64,000 nt of DNA from an uncultured Clostridia bacterium (GTDB lineage Bacteria; Bacillota; Clostridia; Oscillospirales; Acutalibacteraceae), in the NCBI GenBank assembly GCA_947166625.1, contig CAMVEX010000003.1, forward strand, positions 62,001 to 126,000, written 5' to 3'. This document shows, in pieces, positions 34,259 through 42,156 of this stretch (positions within the stretch are counted from its first letter, which is position 1; every line of letters begins with the position of its first letter). A program made the translations under genes and the position numbers. The notes under the pieces are model-generated. The model had not been told where the DNA came from and searched no databases. It saw nothing but the letters and a program-made list of their open reading frames with translations.

Positions 34259-35431
34259 ATGAAAGAAGTAATTCTCATCAAAAACGGCGAGCTCGCCCTC
34301 AAGGGCCTCAACAGAAGGACTTTTGAGGATATGCTCATCAAAAATATGAAAAACCGCCTCAGAAGTCTCGGAGACTTCACCTTTGAGGTACAGCAGTCAA
34401 CGATAATCGCTCAGCCGGACAGCGAGGATATCGACCTCGATCAGGCGGTCGAAAGGGTCGGCAGAGTATTCGGGATCGCGGCTTTTTCGAGAGCCGCCGC
34501 GTGTGAAAAGGATTTTCAGAAAATTCTCTCCTGCGCCGCGGAATATCTCGAGGAGGATCTCGAGGGCGCATCCACCTTCAAGGTCGAGGCAAAGAGGTCG
34601 GATAAAAAATTCCCGCTCACATCCCCCGAAATATGCAGGGAGGCGGGCGGATATCTGCTCAATAAATTTCCCCATCTGACGGTCGATGTGCATAACCCCG
34701 ACATAACCGTAAACATCGAGATAAGAGATACTGCTGCGTTTATCCACGGCAGGCAGATCAAGGGAGCCGGAGGAATGCCGACCGGGTCATCGGGCAAGGC
34801 GTGCCTGCTCATTTCGGGCGGTATTGACAGCCCCGTTGCCGGCTATATGATGGCTAAACGCGGGCTCTCGCTCACCGCCGTTCACTTCGCTTCGCCCCCC
34901 TATACCAGCGAAAAGGCGGAGCAGAAGGTACACCGCCTGCTGGAGCGCGTGACGAGATTCTCGGGCAGGATAGGCCTCTGGGTGGTGCATTTCACCGAGA
35001 TCCAGGAAAATATCAAAGATAACTGCCCCGAGGAAATGTTTACCGTAATAATGCGCAGGATGATGATGAGAGTGGCTCAGCTTATCGCTCAGCGCGAAAA
35101 TGCCGGAGCACTGATCACCGGCGAGAGCGTAGGTCAGGTCGCAAGCCAGACGATGCCTGCCATCGCCTGCACCGACGCGGTGTGTGAAATACCCGTATTC
35201 AGACCGCTTATCGGCATGGATAAGGATGAAGTGATCGATATAGCGAGAAACAAAACCGATACATTCGACCTCTCCGTTTTACCTTATGAAGACTGCTGCA
35301 CGGTATTCACTCCGCGCCACCCCAGGACAAGGCCGACCCTCGATTACGCCGAAAAGGCGGAGACGGGATTTGACTGGAGGCCGATGGTCGAAGAAGCGGC
35401 GAGGACCGCAAGACTTGTTGTGATAGGTTGA
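34259..35431 (+). CDS. thiI: tRNA 4-thiouridine synthase ThiI
   Basis: A 390-residue ThiI without the C-terminal rhodanese domain. N-terminal ferredoxin-like/THUMP region (residues 1-165), then the PP-loop SGGIDSPVAGYMMAKRG (about 185) that adenylates the tRNA uridine, and the conserved CCTVFTPRHPRTRP (about 347), where the first Cys may act in sulfur transfer. It makes 4-thiouridine at tRNA position 8. It pairs with the upstream desulfurase. Confidence 0.94.
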   Translation: MKEVILIKNGELALKGLNRRTFEDMLIKNMKNRLRSLGDFTFEVQQSTIIAQPDSEDIDLDQAVERVGRVFGIAAFSRAAACEKDFQKILSCAAEYLEEDLEGASTFKVEAKRSDKKFPLTSPEICREAGGYLLNKFPHLTVDVHNPDITVNIEIRDTAAFIHGRQIKGAGGMPTGSSGKACLLISGGIDSPVAGYMMAKRGLSLTAVHFASPPYTSEKAEQKVHRLLERVTRFSGRIGLWVVHFTEIQENIKDNCPEEMFTVIMRRMMMRVAQLIAQRENAGALITGESVGQVASQTMPAIACTDAVCEIPVFRPLIGMDKDEVIDIARNKTDTFDLSVLPYEDCCTVFTPRHPRTRPTLDYAEKAETGFDWRPMVEEAARTARLVVIG

Positions 35432-35436
35432 CCGAA

Positions 35437-36672
35437 ATGGCTGTTTGCGAAATACTGTCGGTGGGCACCGAAATACTGCTCGGCGACATTCTCAATACAA
35501 ATTCTCAATATTTATCCCGTGCGCTCGCGGGTATGGGCATATCCGTTTTGCACCATACGACGGTCGGAGACAATCACGCCCGTCTGGCTCAGGCGGTACG
35601 CGAAGCACTCGGCAGAAGTGATATAATTATCGCCACGGGAGGTCTCGGCCCTACTGCCGACGACATAACCGCCGAGGTCTGCTGCAAAGAATTCGGCTTT
35701 GAGCTTGAATTCAATAAGGAGATTGCCGACGGCATTAAAAAGTATTTTGACTCAAGAGGCATGGAGATGCCCGAAACCAATCTCAAGCAGGCATACGTGC
35801 CCAAAGGCGGAGAGGCTTTTGAAAACCCGATGGGCACCGCCCCCGGGATGGGGATGAAAAAGGGCGGCAAATGCCTTGTGATACTGCCCGGCCCGCCCCA
35901 CGAAATGTCCGTGATATTCACGCAGAGCGTTGTGCCTTATCTTGCCGAATACAGCTCGTGCACCATAATTTCTCACGAGATCAGGACTATGGGGATCGGT
36001 GAGAGCGCGCTTGCGGAGCTGTGCTCAGACCTGCTTGACGGCGAGAATCCGACCGTTGCGCCGTATTGCAAGATAGGCGAGGCTCTTTTGAGGGTCACCG
36101 CGAGAGCGGAAAACGCCGAGGCGGCGGAAAAACTTGCCGCACCGGTGATCGAAGAAATAAAATCACGCGCAGGCGAGTATATTTACGGTATCGACTGCGA
36201 AAATATAGAGGGAGCGGTCGTTCCCGCCCTTAATGAAGCGGGGCTCACCGTCGCGACCGCAGAGAGCTGCACGGCGGGGCTGGTCGCCAAAAGGCTGACC
36301 GATATACCGGGCGCAAGCGCCGTATTCAGCCACGGAGTGATAACCTACGCAAACGAGGTCAAAGAAAAGGCTCTCGGTGTGAAGCACGAAACTCTCGAAA
36401 AATTCGGAGCGGTCAGCGAAGAGACGGCGAGAGAGATGGCGCAGGGTATCCGCAGAGTGAGCGGAGCCGATATAGGCGTTTCCGTCACCGGTTTCGCGGG
36501 TCCGGATTCTGATGAGCCGGGCAAGGCTCCCGGGCTTATGTATGTTGCCCTTGATTGCGATAAATGCTCTCTTTGCGAAAAGCTCGAAACCGGCAAGGCG
36601 GACAGAAACTTTAACCGTACCTTTGCCGCTTCCCGCGCTCTGCATCTGATAATCAAGGCTCTTAAAGGGTGA
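35437..36672 (+). CDS. cinA: CinA/PncC-family protein
   Basis: A 411-residue protein: N-terminal MoCF domain (EILSVGTEILLGDILNTN, IATGGLGPTADD, LPGPPHEM) and C-terminal nicotinamide-mononucleotide deamidase domain (VATAESCTAGLVAKRLTDIPGAS split here for length, SHGVITYAN, VSVTGFAGPD). Such proteins hydrolyse ADP-ribose and/or deamidate NMN. ATG at 35437 is preferred over TTG at 35428, which overlaps the thiI stop. It is followed by two sortases and a membrane protein with a related but degenerate domain. Confidence 0.92.
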   Translation: MAVCEILSVGTEILLGDILNTNSQYLSRALAGMGISVLHHTTVGDNHARLAQAVREALGRSDIIIATGGLGPTADDITAEVCCKEFGFELEFNKEIADGIKKYFDSRGMEMPETNLKQAYVPKGGEAFENPMGTAPGMGMKKGGKCLVILPGPPHEMSVIFTQSVVPYLAEYSSCTIISHEIRTMGIGESALAELCSDLLDGENPTVAPYCKIGEALLRVTARAENAEAAEKLAAPVIEEIKSRAGEYIYGIDCENIEGAVVPALNEAGLTVATAESCTAGLVAKRLTDIPGASAVFSHGVITYANEVKEKALGVKHETLEKFGAVSEETAREMAQGIRRVSGADIGVSVTGFAGPDSDEPGKAPGLMYVALDCDKCSLCEKLETGKADRNFNRTFAASRALHLIIKALKG

Positions 36673-36724
36673 TGAGCCCGTTATTATATCTTTCGGCCCG
36701 TCGGGGCCTGTTCAAGGAGATCGT

Positions 36725-37702
36725 ATGAAAAACAACAAACTGTGGATGATCTTATCATGCGTATTCGGCGTTGCGGCGGCAGCCTTTATCGCCCTTACCG
36801 TTTTGAATTTCATTCCCCGAAGCGACAGCGTAAGCTCGCCCGAGATAAACTATGTCCTCCCCGAGGGCACAAAAACCGCAGTGCTCGCCGGCGATCTTTC
36901 GTCTCTCGTTTCAAATAATTACAAGAAGGCAAAATTTCCTGACGGAATTCTCGATTCGATGAAGCAGGCTTACGCGGTCAATAATAATCTGGTCGGCTGG
37001 CTCACGATCCCCGGCACGGAAATAGACACCGCCGTGCTTCAATCGGATGACAATGACAAATACCTCAAAAGAGATTTCTATGAGGCGTGGACGGGCGAGC
37101 TCAGCGGCAGGCTTTACGGCAATCTTTTCCTCGATTACCGCTGCATAGGCGACGGCGAGCTCTCAAAGAATATGATAATTCACGGGCATACCACTGGCAA
37201 ATCGGACGGCATCCCCAAGCAGTCGTTCCGCTCGCTCTACGATTACAGGAAAAAAGAGCATTTCATTAAGAATCCGATCATCAGATATTCGACCCTCAAG
37301 GGCGTTTACACCTACAAGATCTACGCGGTATTTTATTCATCGGTAAATCCGTCGGATGATAACGGCTACTTCTTCAATTATATCTATCCCGATATGTCCG
37401 ACAGAAATATGGAGGGCTATATCGAGCAGGTGGATCAGAGGGCTCTTTATGAGACGGGCGTAGGTCTTGAGCCTACGGATAAGATAATCACCCTTTCGAC
37501 CTGCATTTATGATCTGGGCAAGAGCGTGGAAACAAGGCTCGTTGTGGTCGGAAGGCTTCTGCGTGACGGCGAGAGCGCCGAAATAGATCCGTCGCTCGTA
37601 AAGGATCACAGCGATTACCGCAGACCGCAGGTGTGGTATAACAGAAACGGAAAAACCAATCCCTATAAGGATTCGGCAAGATGGCAGCCGAGCCCGGATT
37701 GA
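36725..37702 (+). CDS. Class B sortase
   Basis: A 325-residue membrane-anchored sortase: one N-terminal helix (about 7-27) and a sortase fold with catalytic His in MIIHGHT (about 155), Cys in LSTCIYD (about 260) and Arg in TRLVVVGR. Class B sortases attach proteins to peptidoglycan or build pili. No protein with a sorting signal is encoded nearby. It starts with AAGGAGATCGT, about 50 bp after cinA. Confidence 0.9.
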   Translation: MKNNKLWMILSCVFGVAAAAFIALTVLNFIPRSDSVSSPEINYVLPEGTKTAVLAGDLSSLVSNNYKKAKFPDGILDSMKQAYAVNNNLVGWLTIPGTEIDTAVLQSDDNDKYLKRDFYEAWTGELSGRLYGNLFLDYRCIGDGELSKNMIIHGHTTGKSDGIPKQSFRSLYDYRKKEHFIKNPIIRYSTLKGVYTYKIYAVFYSSVNPSDDNGYFFNYIYPDMSDRNMEGYIEQVDQRALYETGVGLEPTDKIITLSTCIYDLGKSVETRLVVVGRLLRDGESAEIDPSLVKDHSDYRRPQVWYNRNGKTNPYKDSARWQPSPD

Positions 37703-37747
37703 TGAAATAAAGGATCCTACCCGCATTTACACCAAAAGGAGAGAATT

Positions 37748-39649
37748 ATGGCAGACGACAATAACAAAAGCAACATACCCGACGGTATAAGTTCGCTCAG
37801 TGATGAAGAAGCCATTACGGAGATAGATATCGGCTCGTTTCTCGACAATCGCGGCAGCTCAACAAAGCCCGATTACAGCGAGGATATCCAAAAGACGGAG
37901 CAGTCGCTCGAGGATGAGATAGACAGCCTTATGGCGAGCATAATGAACGCCGCTCCCGTCACCTCCGCCTCAAAGCCCTCATCTTCCGGCGCCGAAGCGC
38001 CCATGGATGATCTCTGGATGAGCCCCGAGGAATATATAGATATCCCCAAGGCCGAAAAACCGGAGCCGCCCGTTAAGCCCGAGAGCGTTCCCGAGGTGGC
38101 AAAGGACGATATATTCTCCATGATAGAGGAGCTTAAAGCGGATACCGATAACGAAAAAGAATTTGAAACCATCATCACGGATATAGAAACAAAAGAGAGC
38201 ATAGCTCCCGTGGATGTTGAAAACGGCGGAGTTGAAGATCTCACGGCTCACGCCGCAGAGGAGATCCCCGCGGAGCCGGAGAAGCCTCAGAAGCCCGCCG
38301 CGCCCGCAAAGAGCAAAAAGGCAGCCGATGATATAGACATCCACGCCGAAGGCTTTGAAGAAGAGCTGGCGGAGCTCCTCGGCGACGAGCCGGAGGAAGA
38401 AGCGCCCGAAACCGAAGCGATCCCGGAAACTCCCGTCCATGAACTTCCGCAGGATAAGCCCGTTTCGCAGCCCCCCGTGAACGATGCGCGCGCGATCTCA
38501 TTCTCAAAGCCGAAGGCCCCCGAGGTTTCGCCGGAAGGAGCGGTCGAGATAGCTGCGGCAAGCGTTTCCGCCGAGCCTCCCGTTCAGGTGTTTGACCTGC
38601 TTCAGAATACGGGCGGAAAGACGGTCGGCAATGTTCCGGTCGAGATAATCGAGGATGACGGCAAGATCTCAAAGCAGGAGCGCAAGCAGGCGAAAATAGA
38701 TAAAAAAATAGCCGAGGGCAAAAATCCCAAGGTGGCGGAGGTCATCCGCAAGACGGTGCTCGCGATCTCGCTCATAGTCATCGCCGTAAGCTCGGTTTAC
38801 CTCGCAAAGACCTATATTTATGAGCCCTATATGTTCAAAAAGCATCAGAGCGAGGTGCAGGATATAGTCAATACGCCCGATGATGATGCGGCGAGCGCCA
38901 CGGTCGCTCAAAATGACAGTAAATATCCCGTAGGTATGCTCGGCAAATATACCAAGCTCTACGATATAAACAGCGATCTTAAAGGCTGGATCTCGATTCC
39001 CGGGCTTGAGATAAATCTGCCCATAGCGCAGGCGAAGGATAATGATTATTATCTTCACCGCAATATTTACAAGAAGCGCACTATGTACGGCGTACCGTTC
39101 TTTGACTACAGGATAGAGAATTTCAAGGAATTGCCCCGCAATACGGTGGTTTACGGCCATAATATGCACTATGACGATCTCATTTTCGGCAAGCTCGAAA
39201 ATTACAGGGATATTAGAGGCTTCAAAGACGCGCCCACCATCGAATGCAACACCATTTACGGCGATTATACATGGCTCGTTTACGCTGCGTTTATCACCAA
39301 TTCCACAGCTTCTCAGGATAACGGCTATATGTTTACATATAACTGGATCGACATATCCGACAGCAAGTTTATGGAATATATAAACGAAGTAGATAAGAGG
39401 AAATTATTCACTTCTCCCGTTGATATTCAGCCCACCGATAAGATCCTCACGCTCTCCACCTGCTGCTATGATTTTGACGGAGCGCGTCTGGTGGTTATCG
39501 CGAGGCTCAAGAGAGACGGCGAAAGTGTTTCCATAGATACATCCCAGGCATATAACAATGACAATCCCAAATATCCGCAGGCGTGGTATAATGCCAATAA
39601 AAAGAGCAATCCCTACGCCGACGATCCGAGATGGGATCCCAACAAATAA
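37748..39649 (+). CDS. Class B sortase with long acidic cytoplasmic N-terminal region
   Basis: A 633-residue protein. Residues 1-335 are acidic and Pro/Glu/Ala-rich with low complexity; a membrane helix (about 335-357) follows, then a class B sortase domain with catalytic His471 (VVYGHNM), Cys572 (LSTCCYDF) and Arg580. With the usual sortase orientation the N-terminal third lies in the cytoplasm, which is unusual. It is 45 bp after the first sortase and clearly its paralogue (shared DNGY and TDKI motifs). Confidence 0.88.
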   Translation: MADDNNKSNIPDGISSLSDEEAITEIDIGSFLDNRGSSTKPDYSEDIQKTEQSLEDEIDSLMASIMNAAPVTSASKPSSSGAEAPMDDLWMSPEEYIDIPKAEKPEPPVKPESVPEVAKDDIFSMIEELKADTDNEKEFETIITDIETKESIAPVDVENGGVEDLTAHAAEEIPAEPEKPQKPAAPAKSKKAADDIDIHAEGFEEELAELLGDEPEEEAPETEAIPETPVHELPQDKPVSQPPVNDARAISFSKPKAPEVSPEGAVEIAAASVSAEPPVQVFDLLQNTGGKTVGNVPVEIIEDDGKISKQERKQAKIDKKIAEGKNPKVAEVIRKTVLAISLIVIAVSSVYLAKTYIYEPYMFKKHQSEVQDIVNTPDDDAASATVAQNDSKYPVGMLGKYTKLYDINSDLKGWISIPGLEINLPIAQAKDNDYYLHRNIYKKRTMYGVPFFDYRIENFKELPRNTVVYGHNMHYDDLIFGKLENYRDIRGFKDAPTIECNTIYGDYTWLVYAAFITNSTASQDNGYMFTYNWIDISDSKFMEYINEVDKRKLFTSPVDIQPTDKILTLSTCCYDFDGARLVVIARLKRDGESVSIDTSQAYNNDNPKYPQAWYNANKKSNPYADDPRWDPNK

Positions 39650-39744
39650 CGCGTTCCGTGAATTGCGCGTTGTTAAAAAACGGTCTGAGGAGCATGGCTT
39701 GATTCAGCCTGTTGACCGTTCAATGTATGAAAGGGGTGATACTT

Positions 39745-41970
39745 ATGGCTTCAAAGGTTTCCCTTTATCTGCCCGGTGACGATTCACTTCTTGAGGCCGC
39801 AAGCGCGGCATACTCAAAGATCTCCGTCGCCGCCGAAATAACCGGAGCTTATAAGTTCGGTACGGCAAAAGAAGCGGCAAAGCTTGCCTGCGCCGCCGCC
39901 TCAAAGGGCGAGCGCGCGGTGATCATAGCCGATGACGGCGTATTCAACACCGTCAAGCTTCTTTTGATGAAGGTGCTTTTGACCAAAGTCAGCCACTCTG
40001 ATGAAATATCGGAAAAATTAGGCGGAGCTTTTCCGCAGGATTCAAAAGAATTCAAGATTCACACATCAAAGCCGCAGGGCGGATATGTAATTCCGTCGCC
40101 CGACGGCAAGTTTTCCACAGTCGGTTTCAAAGTGCGTAAGGGCTCGGTTATCCTTATGTCGCTTGATCCGGAGCGCCTTGACGGCGCAATTTCGGCGGGC
40201 GCTCTCGACGGGGCTCCCGACAGCAAGGCATTATTGAGAAATCGCCTCAATGCGATAGCGGATTCCGGCAAAACGGTCGCCCTCGCGGATTTCGGCCTGG
40301 CTCAGGCGGTCACGGGGATCGCCGCAGGCGTAGGCGCGAAAGAGGATCTGTTTATCAAATCGCAGGCGGAATGCGACGCATCTCCCGACGATCCCGAATA
40401 CATCGCCCTCATGGCAAAGGACGCTCTGACAAACGCTCAGACAGATTTCGGAATCGCCATTTCGGAGCCCGCTCAGGACGGCTCCGTGAGTGTCTGCGTG
40501 GCAGACAGCGACGGCGCAAAGGTGGAGGTTATCCACGCTCTTGAAGGCGAGGAGAGATCAAAAACGGCAAAAGCCGCCACTCTCAAGCTGATAGATACGC
40601 TCGGCGAATGTATCGGCACGGGCATAAACCCGCCCGCTCCCGAAAATAAAAAGGCGAATATCAAGCCGCTGATAATCGTTATTTCAGCTCTTGTCGCCGC
40701 GGCTGTGATATGCCTCACGATAGGGCTTGTGATCTATAAAACAAGCATCGGCAAAGCGGATGTTGCGGCGGAATCCACTACGATGAGCGAAAAAACATCC
40801 TCCACCATAACCGAAACTCAGGAGGATCAGTCCGCCGACAGCGAGATTTATGATGAGGTGGTCCCCGATTTCGGAGAGGATGATGAAATGTCCTCCCTCC
40901 TTGAGGTCATTGATACCACCTACAGCGGAGGAGGGATCAAAACCCAGGCGGCAAACGGTCAGTTTACCACCAACGGCGCCGGCACCGTGGAGACCGTTTC
41001 GGGGAAATCTTCAAATGCGGCGAAGGTTGCGACCACTCTTGGAGCAGTCATTTCATCAATTTTACAGGATGACGAGCCTGTGACGGATGAAAACGGCGAA
41101 ACCGTTACTGCATCCACCGCTCCGGCGGAGCCCGAATCGACCACCGCTCCCGCTCAGCAGGGCAAATTCGTCTTTACGGTTTACGGCTACGGGCACGGCG
41201 TCGGACTAAGCCAGCGCGGAGCGATAGCCTATGCCCAGAAGGGCTGGACCTGCAACCAGATTTTGACTCATTATTATCAGGGCACCACCCTTATGGTGGA
41301 TAAAAATACCCCCGCGGAGGTAACGCGCAGAGGCGTGAGAATGACCCTTGTCGCCTTCCTTTGCAGGACCGTGGAGCCCGAGATAGGCCCCAATTCCCCG
41401 ACGGAAGCGCTCAAAGCGCAGGCGATCGCCGCATATACATTCGGAATGTCAAACGGGTGGGACAGAAACCAATCCTTCGACCCCTATTTCAATTATAAAG
41501 GGACGAAGGTGGAGCAGGCGGTCTTTTCCGTGCTTCACATCAATTCCGAGGAAGAACAGCCTCACGCGATATTCGTAAGCTACAACGGCAAATACGCAAA
41601 TACGGTTTACTGCGCGTCAATGGCGGGCAAGACCACCTCGTGCAGATCCGTCTGGAATATGGCGATACCTTATCTCGGCGGCGGCGTTACAAGCCCCGAA
41701 ACCGTTGATATAAGCACTGTGGAATATACCGTTGACCAGATGAGAAGCATAGTCGCGGCATATTCGGGAAACAGCGAGATTCTCAATCAGGATCCTTCAA
41801 CCTGGATCAGAATAATCAGCCATGACGGCTCTTATTCAAACGCGATCGGCTATGTTGACAGGATAAGCGTGGGCGGCAAAGAATGCAGCGGCAGCTATTT
41901 CCGCACCAACGTGCTCGGTTACGGGCTCCGCTCCCATTGCTTCACCATTAAATATGTAAAATATCAGTGA
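39745..41970 (+). CDS. Membrane protein: degenerate CinA-like part plus permuted SpoIID-like domain
   Basis: A 741-residue protein. Residues 1-300 are cytosolic and match the CinA layout (see finding): GKTVALADFGLAQAV near 176 aligns with the CinA C-terminal AESCTAG block. A membrane helix lies at about 306-332, followed by an acidic Ser/Thr-rich linker (335-470). The outer part holds SpoIID/LytB motifs, but GYGHGVGLSQRGA...HYYQGT (about 480-515) precedes TEALKAQAIAAYT (about 553) instead of following it. SpoIID enzymes cut the glycan backbone of peptidoglycan. ATG at 39745 has AAGGGGTGATACTT. Confidence 0.75.
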   Translation: MASKVSLYLPGDDSLLEAASAAYSKISVAAEITGAYKFGTAKEAAKLACAAASKGERAVIIADDGVFNTVKLLLMKVLLTKVSHSDEISEKLGGAFPQDSKEFKIHTSKPQGGYVIPSPDGKFSTVGFKVRKGSVILMSLDPERLDGAISAGALDGAPDSKALLRNRLNAIADSGKTVALADFGLAQAVTGIAAGVGAKEDLFIKSQAECDASPDDPEYIALMAKDALTNAQTDFGIAISEPAQDGSVSVCVADSDGAKVEVIHALEGEERSKTAKAATLKLIDTLGECIGTGINPPAPENKKANIKPLIIVISALVAAAVICLTIGLVIYKTSIGKADVAAESTTMSEKTSSTITETQEDQSADSEIYDEVVPDFGEDDEMSSLLEVIDTTYSGGGIKTQAANGQFTTNGAGTVETVSGKSSNAAKVATTLGAVISSILQDDEPVTDENGETVTASTAPAEPESTTAPAQQGKFVFTVYGYGHGVGLSQRGAIAYAQKGWTCNQILTHYYQGTTLMVDKNTPAEVTRRGVRMTLVAFLCRTVEPEIGPNSPTEALKAQAIAAYTFGMSNGWDRNQSFDPYFNYKGTKVEQAVFSVLHINSEEEQPHAIFVSYNGKYANTVYCASMAGKTTSCRSVWNMAIPYLGGGVTSPETVDISTVEYTVDQMRSIVAAYSGNSEILNQDPSTWIRIISHDGSYSNAIGYVDRISVGGKECSGSYFRTNVLGYGLRSHCFTIKYVKYQ

Positions 41971-41980
41971 TGATATTTCA

Positions 41981-42010
41981 ACACGGGCTGACTTTGTCAG
42001 CCCGTGTTTC
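41981..42010 (+). terminator. Rho-independent terminator
   Basis: A perfect 12-bp hairpin (ACACGGGCTGAC, loop TTT) with a short T tract just after the SpoIID-like gene ends the sortase operon. Confidence 0.75.
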
Positions 42011-42039
42011 CCGTGTGTATATTTTTACGGTGTTAAAGA

Positions 42040-42072
42040 TTAAAGCCACGATTCAGACGAACCGTGGCTTCT
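42040..42072 (-). terminator. Probable terminator for ppdK
   Basis: Arms AAGCCACG and CGTGGCTT form an 8-bp hairpin with a 12-nt loop, followed on the minus strand by TTTAATCTTT. It lies downstream of the ppdK stop codon. Confidence 0.5.
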
Positions 42073-42156
42073 TGGTTTATTTATCGGCTTCAATAAGCTG
42101 ATTTTGCGTGTCATTCAAGGGCTTATCGCCGCTGAATAACGGGAGTCACCGTCTCC

